Positions 1 through 7,122 of a stretch of 22,362 bases of DNA are shown piece after piece. Each line of letters opens with the position of its first letter. The first letter of the stretch is position 1. The notes beneath the pieces are model-generated. The model worked only from the letters and a program-made list of their open reading frames with translations, had not been told where the DNA came from and did no database searches. Source of the stretch: Clostridia bacterium (GTDB lineage: Bacteria > Bacillota > Clostridia > Oscillospirales > CAG-272); contig JAFOGE010000001.1 of NCBI GenBank assembly GCA_017386965.1, forward strand, positions 1 to 22,362, given 5' to 3'. Position numbers and translations under genes: made by a program.

Positions 1-138
1 CTGCTTCTTGAAGGCGCGCATGTGCGAGCCGGCGATCCAGCCGCATCCGATAAAGCCAATGCGCAGCTTTTTGGTAGCGTCAACGGTCTTTGTTTCCCGG
101 ACGTCCTTAAAGGCGTCCAAATCCTTATCCAGTGCCAT
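1..138 (-). CDS. Gfo/Idh/MocA-family oxidoreductase (N-terminal fragment)
   Basis: This is the first 46 codons of a gene that continues beyond the left edge. After a hydrophilic leader of about 25 residues comes a beta strand and a glycine-rich Rossmann motif (RIGFIGCGWIAGSHMRAF). That motif is typical of the NAD(P)-binding domain of Gfo/Idh/MocA sugar or inositol dehydrogenases. The ATG at 138 is preceded by AGGAGG (147-152) at 8 nt spacing, so the start is well supported. It lies 31 bp downstream of the isomerase-like gene and is probably co-transcribed with it; such pairs are common in sugar or inositol catabolism. The substrate cannot be told from the fragment. Confidence 0.85.
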   Translation of the reverse strand, partial: MALDKDLDAFKDVRETKTVDATKKLRIGFIGCGWIAGSHMRAFKKQ

Positions 139-169
139 GATTTAATCCTCCTGAAATGTTGTTTTATGA

Positions 170-988
170 TCAATAGCCGATGGTCTTGAGGTATGCGCGA
201 CTCTTTTCGGCGCACGCCATCGGAGAAAGTCCCATCGAGGGGTTATCCTGCTCAACAATGAGCCATTCTGTACCGGCATCCTTCGCCGCGTTGATAATGG
301 CCGGGAAATCCTGAACGCCCGAGCCTACGGGACGAAGCTCAAACTTCTGCGCATCCGCCGTCTTGCCGTTCGACTGAATGCCGATCAGCTCGTACATGTT
401 CTCGGTCTTTCCACCCACAAAATCCTTCAGATGAAGAACGGGCGCGCGGCCGACGTACTTTTTGAGATACTTTGCAGGATCCTCTCCGCCGATGTTGACC
501 CAGCAGACGTCAAGCTCGGTCTGTAAAAGGTCTGCGGGGACGGTTTCGTAAAGAACGTCCAGGGCGTATTTGTCGCCCAGCTTGTAAAATTCAAAATCGT
601 GGTTGTGATAGAGCAGCGTGATCCCCAGCTTCTTGGCCACCTCGCCGATCATGGCAATATTCTTCATGACCTCGTCAAAGTGCTCACCCGAAGGACGGTC
701 CTCGCCCTCCAGATAGGGAACGGCAACGTACTTGCATCCAACGGTTACATACTGTGACAGTACGCCCTCCGGATCTGCCAGCATTTCGCGGTATGCAACG
801 TGAGCCGAGATTGGAACAAGACCAATGTCCGCGCACATATCGCGCACCTCCTCGGGGGTGTGGTGGTAAAGACCGGCGAACTCAACGCCGTCATAGCCCA
901 TCCTTTTGATTTCCTTCAGTGTGGCATAGAGATTTTTGGAAGCCTCTGCCCTGACGGAATAGACCTGTAAAGCAATCGGAAAAGACAT
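170..988 (-). CDS. Sugar phosphate isomerase/epimerase-like TIM-barrel protein
   Basis: This 272-residue protein fits the xylose isomerase-like / AP endonuclease 2 TIM-barrel family, which isomerises or epimerises sugars and inositol derivatives with a divalent metal. Signature segments appear in order: LQVYSVR (7-13), GVEFAG with Glu36, YHNHDFEF (127-134), the TELDVCWV strand with Glu158/Asp160, LHLKDF (185-190) and IVEQDN (244-249). These acidic and His residues are the usual metal and substrate ligands. The ATG at 988 has AAGGAG (999-1004) upstream. It is the first gene of a probable two-gene operon with the adjoining oxidoreductase and has its own promoter (1044-1072). The substrate is unknown; a ketose or inosose is inferred from family context only. 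Confidence 0.85.
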   Translation of the reverse strand: MSFPIALQVYSVRAEASKNLYATLKEIKRMGYDGVEFAGLYHHTPEEVRDMCADIGLVPISAHVAYREMLADPEGVLSQYVTVGCKYVAVPYLEGEDRPSGEHFDEVMKNIAMIGEVAKKLGITLLYHNHDFEFYKLGDKYALDVLYETVPADLLQTELDVCWVNIGGEDPAKYLKKYVGRAPVLHLKDFVGGKTENMYELIGIQSNGKTADAQKFELRPVGSGVQDFPAIINAAKDAGTEWLIVEQDNPSMGLSPMACAEKSRAYLKTIGY

Positions 989-1016
989 CTCTTATGTTCT
1001 CCTTATCTTTATATCC

Positions 1017-1033
1017 GGGGAAGTCCAATCCCC
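1017..1033 (-). other. Small hairpin at the 5' end of the isomerase mRNA
   Basis: A 5-bp stem (GGGGA/TCCCC) with a 7-nt loop lies just downstream of the predicted transcription start. It has no T-tract, so it is not a terminator. A 5' stabilising hairpin is a plausible but unproven role. Confidence 0.35.
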
Positions 1034-1043
1034 ATCATTACAT

Positions 1044-1072
1044 ATTATAAGATAATTCTTGTCCTTTTTCAA
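1044..1072 (-). promoter_or_regulatory. Sigma-A-type promoter for the isomerase/oxidoreductase operon
   Basis: On the minus strand a TTGAAA -35 (1067-1072) and a perfect TATAAT -10 (1044-1049) are separated by 17 nt. The -35 begins right after the stop codon of the upstream membrane-protein gene. No terminator was found between the two, so readthrough from the rpmH-gat operon is also possible. Confidence 0.8.
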
Positions 1073-1073
1073 G

Positions 1074-1616
1074 TCACATATGGGTATTATTCGGACAATT
1101 ATTGCGATAAAGCTGCAAAAGCGCATCCAAAAATGCATCTTCGGCCGCAATTTTTAAAAGCACGTCCTCTCCACCGACGCAGGCGGCGATGCAAATCACC
1201 GCATCCGGGAGAAGAACACCCGTGTAGGAAAACACCTTTCTTCCGCGACTCTCTGCCGTCGCGCGCGACCGATCCTCCTTTGCGATCCGCTCAATGCTTT
1301 GGATCTCAGAGAGTGCGATCCTCGCCACAATCGTTCTCCGTCCTCCGCAAAGCTCCGTAACGGTAAGCTCCCACGGTGCGGCGTCTGCACGGTCAATCGG
1401 TGCGACCGCATAAACGTATGCCTTCAGAAGATACCCGGAGGTAAGAAAGATCGCAACGGTCAGGCAAAGCACTGCCGCGATCTGCCAAAGTGCGGGAAGG
1501 AGAAAGCCCGGAATGCGGGAACAGAGAAACAACAGAATTCCGAGAATTCCAAAAGCAGCAACGATTGCCTTCTCTCTGCCCTTCCCCTTTGGCGAGTACG
1601 CATAAATCTCCTTCAT
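1074..1616 (-). CDS. Hypothetical membrane protein with two N-terminal helices
   Basis: This 180-residue protein is not recognised. Two hydrophobic segments lie at about residues 16-34 and 42-66, followed by a soluble domain of about 110 residues. That domain contains beta-like stretches (WELTVTEL, TIVARIALSEIQSIER) loosely resembling bacterial PH-like membrane proteins; this is only a suggestion. The ATG at 1616 has GAGAGGG 7 nt upstream and overlaps the gatB stop by ATGA (1613-1616). A GTG at 1622 would sit almost on the Shine-Dalgarno and is rejected. The tight overlap implies translational coupling to gatB as the last gene of the housekeeping operon. The C-terminus is short and polar. Confidence 0.7.
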   Translation of the reverse strand: MKEIYAYSPKGKGREKAIVAAFGILGILLFLCSRIPGFLLPALWQIAAVLCLTVAIFLTSGYLLKAYVYAVAPIDRADAAPWELTVTELCGGRRTIVARIALSEIQSIERIAKEDRSRATAESRGRKVFSYTGVLLPDAVICIAACVGGEDVLLKIAAEDAFLDALLQLYRNNCPNNTHM

Positions 1617-3067
1617 TCGCACGCCCTCTCTTTCTCGTCATCCTCCTCGGAAAGCATCTCCAAAAGAATGCGCTCTCCCAACATCGGATCCGCACGTCCT
1701 CCGCTGACCGCCATCAGACGCCCCTGCAGGGCGCGAAGGGCGGCAAGCTTGCCCTTTCGATAATCCTCCACGGCCTTTGGCGAATCTGCCAAAACCGCTC
1801 GAATCATAGCGCACAGGCTCTCCCGATCGCGGATCTGCATCAGATTCTCTTGCGCGGCAACCGCCTCGGGAGAAAAATCCGCCTCGACAAGCCGCGCCAG
1901 CAGACGTTTGGCGGTCGTTCCGTTGATCCGTTCCTCGCACCAAAGGGCGACCAGCTCCGCAAGACGGAGTGCCGAAACGGGAGAGCGGAAGGGATCGCTC
2001 CGGCAGTATCGCAAAAGCTCTCCCAAAAGGAAGTGCGAAAGCTTGACTGCGTCGGTGCAATGTTCTGCCGATGCCTCAAAGTAATCCGCGAGAGCCGGCT
2101 CGGAGGTCAGGATCACGGCATCCGCCTCTGCAATTCCGTAGTCCTTGCAAAGACGCGCTCGGCGCTCCTCGGGAAGCTCAGGCATGGCGGCACGGATCGG
2201 GAGCAGATCCTCCTGCGAAATGCAAAGCACCGGAAGGTTGGGCTCTGCCAAAAAGCGATAATCTGCGGCCGATTCCTTCTTACGCATCCGAACGGTGCAT
2301 CCCAGTGCCTCGTCAAAGCGTCGGGTTTCGCTCTCCACGCGCTCGCCTCTTGCGAGCAGCTCGCTCTGGCGCAGAATCTCACATTGAATTGCCTTTTCCG
2401 CAAAGGCAAAGGAATTGACGTTCTTGATCTCGGTACGGGCCCCAAGGGCTTCCTCTCCCCTTCTCCGAAGCGAAAGGTTGATGTCACAGCGCATCGAGCC
2501 CTCCTGCATACGGCAATCGGACACGCCTGCCGTGACCAGAATTCCGCGCAAGGCGCGCAGATAGGCAGAGGCCTCCTCGCCGCTCCGCAGATCCGGTGCC
2601 GAAACGATCTCGATCAGTCCTACACCGCTGCGATTGTAATCGATCCGCGTTCCATCGGGAGAATGGATGAGCTTTCCCGCATCCTCCTCCATATGGATCC
2701 GTGTGATTCGGATCTGTCGCACCCCTTTGGCGGTGCGGATCTGCAAGCGCCCGTTCCGGCACAAGGGGTACTTGTTCTGCGAAATCTGATAGGCCTTTGG
2801 CAGATCCGGGTAGAAATACTGCTTACGGTCAAATTTCGATCGCGGAGCGATCTCACACTCGAGCGCAAGGCCGGCACGAATCGCCAGCTCGACCGCATAG
2901 CGATTCAGACGTGGGAGAGAGCCCGGAAGCCCCATGCAAATGGGACAGCATTGCGTGTTCGGAGCCGCTCCGAACTCGGTTTTGCAGGAGCAGAAGATCT
3001 TGGATGCCGTCCGCAGCTCGGCATGCACCTCAAGGCCGATGACGGCTTCATATTCCGGATGATTCAT
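1613..3067 (-). CDS. gatB: Asp-tRNA(Asn)/Glu-tRNA(Gln) amidotransferase subunit B
   Basis: GatB is the kinase/tRNA-binding subunit of the GatCAB amidotransferase, which converts Glu-tRNA(Gln), and often Asp-tRNA(Asn), to the amidated form in the cytoplasm. The 484-residue length is normal. Visible motifs include YEAVIGLEVHAEL near the N-terminus, a Cys-rich CSC/CCPIC segment, QFYPDLPKAYQISQ-like sequence (YFYPDLPKAYQISQ), NRSGVGLIEIVSAPD, QEGSMRCDINLSLR, and a C-terminal YqeY-like helical tail. The ATG at 3067 has GGAGG 8 nt upstream and overlaps the end of gatA by 20 bp, so translation is likely coupled. Its stop overlaps the next gene by ATGA. Nothing is missing from the family core. Confidence 0.97.
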   Translation of the reverse strand: MNHPEYEAVIGLEVHAELRTASKIFCSCKTEFGAAPNTQCCPICMGLPGSLPRLNRYAVELAIRAGLALECEIAPRSKFDRKQYFYPDLPKAYQISQNKYPLCRNGRLQIRTAKGVRQIRITRIHMEEDAGKLIHSPDGTRIDYNRSGVGLIEIVSAPDLRSGEEASAYLRALRGILVTAGVSDCRMQEGSMRCDINLSLRRRGEEALGARTEIKNVNSFAFAEKAIQCEILRQSELLARGERVESETRRFDEALGCTVRMRKKESAADYRFLAEPNLPVLCISQEDLLPIRAAMPELPEERRARLCKDYGIAEADAVILTSEPALADYFEASAEHCTDAVKLSHFLLGELLRYCRSDPFRSPVSALRLAELVALWCEERINGTTAKRLLARLVEADFSPEAVAAQENLMQIRDRESLCAMIRAVLADSPKAVEDYRKGKLAALRALQGRLMAVSGGRADPMLGERILLEMLSEEDDEKERACE

Positions 3068-4478
3068 GTGACACCTCCAGAAGCGCGGTTGCGTGGTAGA
3101 GCAAGGACTCCGAAAAGGGCGCCGCCGTCAGCTGGACGGCCATGGGAAGTCCCTCCATGTTTTTCCCCATCGGGACGGACAGGGACGGAAGCCCCGCAAG
3201 ACTTCCGCAAACGGTGCAAAGATCGGAGCAGTACATCTCGGCCGGACTTCTCTGCGCCCCTGCCGCAAAGGCTACCGTGGGTGTCGCGGGCGCCAGAATC
3301 AGGTCGTATTCGGTCAGGATTTTTTCCATGGACGCCTTGACGTCGCCGCGTACCCGACGGGCTTGATTGTAGATCTCCTCGCGGCGCGAGCCCGTCATCA
3401 CGTAGGTTCCAAACAGGATCCTGCGCTTGACCTCTCGCCCAAAGCTCTCTCCGCGGCTGCTTACATAGCGATTCTCAAGATCCTCTCCCGCTCCGGCAAA
3501 GCCGTAACGGATTCCGTCATAGCGTCCCAGCTCACTCGCGGCCTCCGCCGCAGTCAAAACGCTGTACGCCGCAAGCGCGCGCATGGGGGACGGAAGCGAA
3601 ATTTCGCCCACCTGTGCGCCCTTTTTTCGAAAACGCTCCGCAGACTCCAAAAGGAGTGCACGGATCTCCTCTGCGATCATTCCGTCACGCAAGAAATCCG
3701 CTACCAACGCCACGCGAAGCGGACGGCTTGGAATGGAGCTGGGAAGATAGGCGCGTGATGTAGCATCCTTTTCATCCTTCCCTGCAAGCACGGAAAGCAC
3801 GATCTCTCCATCCTCGGCACACCGGGAAAGGATCCCCACGCAATCCAGCGAGGAGGCCAGGGCGATCACACCGTAGCGCGAGATCGCACCGTAGGTCGGC
3901 TTTAACCCCATGACGCCGCAAAAGGCGGCAGGCTGACGGATGGAGCCGCCCGTGTCCGTCCCCAGCGAAAAAACACATTCCCCCGCCGCGACCGCTGCCG
4001 CAGATCCTCCCGAGGATCCGCCTGCCACACAGTCGGAGTTGTACGGATTTCTCGTGTTTCCAAGCGCGGAATGCTCCGTGGAGCTTCCCATGGCAAATTC
4101 GTCCAGATTCAATTTTCCAAGCAGAACGGCACCGGCTCGGCGCAGACGGCTGACGGCCTCGGCATCGTAGGGCGGAACATAATGCTCCAGCATACGGGAG
4201 GCGCAGGTCGTGCGCAGACCGACCGTGCAGAACGTATCCTTCAGGGCGTACGGGATCCCGTCCAGGGGACCGAGCGGCACTCCCAAGCGGCGTCTTGCAT
4301 CCGAGGCATCCGCCTCTCGCAAGGCGCCCTCGGCATCTACCGTAAGGTATGCTCCGACGGACGGCTCCTTTTCCTCGATCCGCTTCAGAAAGGCGGACGT
4401 CAATTCCCGCGAGGTGTATTCCCCTGCCGCAAAAGCGGCCTGATGCTCCTTGATCGAGCGATTGATCCATGCATGCAT
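3048..4478 (-). CDS. gatA: Asp-tRNA(Asn)/Glu-tRNA(Gln) amidotransferase subunit A
   Basis: GatA is the glutaminase subunit of GatCAB; it releases ammonia from glutamine and channels it to GatB. The 476-residue protein carries the amidase signature GGSSGGSAAAVAAG. The Ser-cis-Ser-Lys triad is visible as Lys80 (YALKDTF), Ser155 (GGSSGG) and Ser179 (GTDTGGSIRQP), matching the spacing seen in characterised GatA. The ATG at 4478 has GAGGA 7 nt upstream and lies 3 nt after the gatC stop. It overlaps gatB by 20 bp at its 3' end. The gene is intact and catalytically complete as far as can be seen. Confidence 0.97.
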   Translation of the reverse strand: MHAWINRSIKEHQAAFAAGEYTSRELTSAFLKRIEEKEPSVGAYLTVDAEGALREADASDARRRLGVPLGPLDGIPYALKDTFCTVGLRTTCASRMLEHYVPPYDAEAVSRLRRAGAVLLGKLNLDEFAMGSSTEHSALGNTRNPYNSDCVAGGSSGGSAAAVAAGECVFSLGTDTGGSIRQPAAFCGVMGLKPTYGAISRYGVIALASSLDCVGILSRCAEDGEIVLSVLAGKDEKDATSRAYLPSSIPSRPLRVALVADFLRDGMIAEEIRALLLESAERFRKKGAQVGEISLPSPMRALAAYSVLTAAEAASELGRYDGIRYGFAGAGEDLENRYVSSRGESFGREVKRRILFGTYVMTGSRREEIYNQARRVRGDVKASMEKILTEYDLILAPATPTVAFAAGAQRSPAEMYCSDLCTVCGSLAGLPSLSVPMGKNMEGLPMAVQLTAAPFSESLLYHATALLEVSHESSGI

Positions 4479-4481
4479 GCT

Positions 4482-4790
4482 TCAGTCCTCCACCGTTCGC
4501 GGCACGCGAAAAAAGCCGTCGGTCACGTCAGACGCCTCCGAAAGAAGGACGTCGCGCGAAAAAGAGGACTCCGCTTGATCCACCCGAAGATCCGAGAGGC
4601 GCACCTCCAGGTTCCCGGAATAGGGCTCCCGATCCGTCGGAGCATCCTTGAGCAGAGAGGCGAGCGAGATCATTTCCCGCAGGCTCTCCACAAACTCCGA
4701 GCGCTCCTCCTCCGGAATCGAAAGACGGCAAACTTTCTCCAGATCCATAAGATCGGAGAGAGAAAACTCCGTATTTTGCTCTATCATCAT
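4482..4790 (-). CDS. gatC: Asp-tRNA(Asn)/Glu-tRNA(Gln) amidotransferase subunit C
   Basis: GatC is the small subunit that wraps around and stabilises GatA in the GatCAB complex. The roughly 100-residue protein has the usual LxxLxxLxRLxIPEEE-like opening (LSDLMDLEKVCRLSIPEEE), a helical middle (SLREMISLASLLKDAPTD), and the acidic, Arg-containing tail ending DGFFRVPRTVED. A GTG at 4802 would overlap the Shine-Dalgarno AAGGAG itself (4802-4807), so ATG 4790 (or 4787) is the likely start. The gene order C-A-B is the classic bacterial operon. mnmE ends 36 bp upstream of this start with no terminator, so gatCAB appears to be read from the rpmH-mnmE transcript. Confidence 0.93.
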   Translation of the reverse strand: MMIEQNTEFSLSDLMDLEKVCRLSIPEEERSEFVESLREMISLASLLKDAPTDREPYSGNLEVRLSDLRVDQAESSFSRDVLLSEASDVTDGFFRVPRTVED

Positions 4791-4826
4791 ATCGACAGAC
4801 ACTCCTTGATCATTAACAGACGTTGC

Positions 4827-6215
4827 TTATTTTCCAACGCAAAAGCGGGAAAAGATCGAGGAAACAATATCCTCGGAAATCGCTCTTCCGTCAAGCTCCG
4901 AAAGGGCCGACATCGCTTGCTCAGCATCGGTGCAGGCAAGCTCGACCGGCAAGCCGGCCGTGAGGGACACCATCGCGCGTCGAACGGCCTCCAGAGCAGA
5001 GAGCGCAGAGGCGTGCTGACGTGCGTTGGAAAGAACGGCATCCCGTCCCGTATCCAGCAATCCGTCGGTAAAGAGGGCCTCTACCATGCCGCAAAGTGTA
5101 TCCATCCCCTCTCCGGTTGCTGCCGAAACAGACACCGTGTGTTGAAAACGCTCCGCGTAGAAGGAATCCGGCTCTGCCGACAGATCGGATTTATTCAAGA
5201 TCGCAATACTCACTCCGCACTTTTCCGAAAGCTCCTGTGCCAGCATACGGTCCTCCGCATCCGCAGGCTTCGTTGCATCGAAGACCGCCAGTATCAGCTC
5301 TGCCTCCTCCAAAAGATCGCGTGCGCGATCCATTCCGATGCGCTCCACCCGATTTTCGGTATCGTGCAGTCCCGCCGTATCCGATAGGCGCAGCGTCACA
5401 CGGCCAAGAGAGGCGCGCTCGGTCAACACGTCACGCGTGGTTCCCTCAATATCGGTAACGATCGCAGCTTCCCTGCCCAGAATACGGTTATACAGAGAGC
5501 TTTTGCCAACATTTGGCTTTCCGCAGATCACGGTCTGTATGCCCTCGGCAATGGCATGTCCCGTGCGATAAGTATGCACCAGCTTTGCCAAGGCCGATTC
5601 GCAATCGGACAACCGATTCAGAATTTGCTCACGGCTCAAATCCGCCAGATCCTCGTCGGGATAGTCGATTTTGACGTAGATGCTCGCCAGAATATCGCGC
5701 AAGGAAGTATAGATGCCGGTGCAGGCCTCCTCTATCTTTCCGCGCATGCCTGCATGCGCCAAAGCGATCTGCTCCTGTGTCTGTGCCTCGAGAAGATCTC
5801 CAAGCGCCTCCGCCGAGGAGAGCCCCAGCTTGCCGTTCAGGAATGCACGCTTGGTAAATTCTCCGGGCTCGGCAGGCATTGCACCTGCGACAAAGAGTGC
5901 CGAAAGCACCGTTTGTGTCAAAAGGATTCCGCCGTGGCAGCAGATCTCTACGGTGTCCTCCCCCGTAAAGGAATGCGGAGCCTTAAAGACGGTCGCAACG
6001 CCATCATCCACCGATCTCCAAAAGCCGTTCTCATCCGGTGCAAGGATCTCGCCGTAAATGGCTTGGCGAGGGAGCGCATCGCTCAATCGGCTTCTGTTCT
6101 TCGGCAAAAAGACATGCTCACAGATTTCGACCGCTTGCGGTCCCGAAACACGTAAAAGCGCCACGCCCCCCTTGCCGTAGGGGGTGCTGACAGCGGCTAT
6201 GGTATCCCCGATCAT
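4827..6215 (-). CDS. mnmE: tRNA uridine-5-carboxymethylaminomethyl modification GTPase MnmE
   Basis: MnmE is a dimeric, potassium-activated GTPase that works with MnmG to modify wobble uridine 34 of certain tRNAs. The 462-residue length is standard. An N-terminal formyl-THF-binding domain (about 1-120) opens with DTIAAVSTPYGKGGVALLRVSG. The helical domain carries an inserted G domain with P-loop GKPNVGKS (232-239), GTTRD (258-262), DTAG (279-282) and NKSD (341-344). The chain ends with the catalytic C-x-G-K motif (Cys459-Lys462). AAGGAG lies 9 nt before the ATG. mnmG, often the next gene in this cluster, is replaced here by gatCAB, so MnmG must be encoded elsewhere. Confidence 0.97.
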   Translation of the reverse strand: MIGDTIAAVSTPYGKGGVALLRVSGPQAVEICEHVFLPKNRSRLSDALPRQAIYGEILAPDENGFWRSVDDGVATVFKAPHSFTGEDTVEICCHGGILLTQTVLSALFVAGAMPAEPGEFTKRAFLNGKLGLSSAEALGDLLEAQTQEQIALAHAGMRGKIEEACTGIYTSLRDILASIYVKIDYPDEDLADLSREQILNRLSDCESALAKLVHTYRTGHAIAEGIQTVICGKPNVGKSSLYNRILGREAAIVTDIEGTTRDVLTERASLGRVTLRLSDTAGLHDTENRVERIGMDRARDLLEEAELILAVFDATKPADAEDRMLAQELSEKCGVSIAILNKSDLSAEPDSFYAERFQHTVSVSAATGEGMDTLCGMVEALFTDGLLDTGRDAVLSNARQHASALSALEAVRRAMVSLTAGLPVELACTDAEQAMSALSELDGRAISEDIVSSIFSRFCVGK

Positions 6216-6251
6216 CCTCGATCACTCCTTTTCTTAGGACATGTATGACAA

Positions 6252-6278
6252 AGGGGCTGCATCACGGAAGAAGCCCCT
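6252..6278 (-). other. Hairpin in the mnmE leader
   Basis: A 7-bp perfect stem (AGGGGCT/AGCCCCT) with a 13-nt loop lies 37 bp upstream of the mnmE start. It is followed by only a weak T-tract (TTTGT), so it could be an attenuator, an RNA-processing site or nothing. The rest of the 212-bp jag-mnmE gap holds the jag terminator-like hairpin and no convincing promoter. Confidence 0.35.
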
Positions 6279-6365
6279 GCGCAAGAAAGAACAGAATGTC
6301 CTTTTTGCGCGCGAAAGGTTGATTTTTGCCCTCCATGGAGCAAAAATAGCGTTTTGCTGTTGGGC

Positions 6366-6416
6366 AAAAACGGCGAGGGTGAGTATCAAATGCATTTTTG
6401 CATTTGGCTCACCCTC
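6366..6416 (-). terminator. Intrinsic terminator-like hairpin after jag
   Basis: Starting about 12 nt after the jag stop, the minus strand forms a long two-part hairpin. The outer stem is GAGGGTGAG/CTCACCCTC (6375-6383 with 6408-6416) and the inner stem is CAAATGCA/TGCATTTG (6387-6394 with 6399-6406). A TTTTT tract (6366-6370) follows after 4 nt. Because downstream mnmE has no evident promoter, it may be a partial terminator that lowers expression of mnmE-gatCAB. Confidence 0.65.
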
Positions 6417-6427
6417 CTTCAATCGGC

Positions 6428-7087
6428 TTACGCCTCGCCCTCTCCCTTGGTGTCGTCCAGGAACATCACGATACGGCGATTGTTCTCGGATCCGATGGAA
6501 TTGGTGGATACACCCTCAATTCCCTGTACCTCGGAATGGATGATGCGTCTTTCATAAGGATTCATGGGCTCCAGCATAACGCTCTTCTTGCCCTTGACAA
6601 CCTTTGCAGCCATCCGTCTTGCCAGTGCGCGGAGTGCCTCCTCGCGCTTTGCGCGGTAGCCCTCAACGTCCAGCGTGATCTTAACGTATTCTCTCTTTTC
6701 GCCCTTGATCTTCTTGTTGGCCGCCAGATTTGCAAGATACTGCAGGGAATCCAGCGTGTCACCGTGATGACCGATGAGCAGACCTGCGCCCTCACCGTCC
6801 ACCGTGATCAGGGTGTCGTCGTTGTTTCCGGGCTTCATCTCAACCACAAGATCCGTCAGCTCCATGTCTGCGATAACCTTGCGAATGAACTCCAGTGCAA
6901 TATCCTCACCCTTTACGGTGTAAACGGCGGATACCTTCGCATCGGATGCACCCAGTCCGAAGAAGCCCTTTTTGGCCTCCTCCAAAACGGTAAACTCAAT
7001 ATTCTCTACGGCAACGCCAAGCTCGGCGGCCGCCTTTGCCTTTGCTTCCTCCACGGTCTTTGCCGTGACGATCAGTTCTTTTTTCAC
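6428..7087 (-). CDS. jag: SpoIIIJ-associated RNA-binding protein Jag/KhpB
   Basis: This 219-residue cytoplasmic RNA-binding protein of the Jag (KhpB) family is nearly always encoded beside yidC. Three domains are visible in order: Jag_N (about 1-57, ending KKGFFGLGASDAKVSAVY), a KH domain (about 62-138) with the GxxG loop as GHHG (106-109), and R3H (about 145-208) with NPYERRIIH (176-184). The start is GTG at 7087 with GGAG about 10 nt upstream; no in-frame ATG lies nearby. It is 35 bp downstream of yidC in the same operon. Roles reported for the family include control of cell division, cell-wall synthesis and, in Bacillus, sporulation; which applies here is unknown. Confidence 0.93.
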   Translation of the reverse strand: MKKELIVTAKTVEEAKAKAAAELGVAVENIEFTVLEEAKKGFFGLGASDAKVSAVYTVKGEDIALEFIRKVIADMELTDLVVEMKPGNNDDTLITVDGEGAGLLIGHHGDTLDSLQYLANLAANKKIKGEKREYVKITLDVEGYRAKREEALRALARRMAAKVVKGKKSVMLEPMNPYERRIIHSEVQGIEGVSTNSIGSENNRRIVMFLDDTKGEGEA

Positions 7088-7122
7088 GATCTTTCTACTC
7101 CGTTATTTTATAGATTATAGGG

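Noticed and set aside
1490..3340. 616-codon plus-strand open frame
   Set aside because: It lies antisense to gatB and part of gatA; its composition (Arg, Leu, Pro-rich, no domain) is that of a shadow frame in GC-rich coding DNA.
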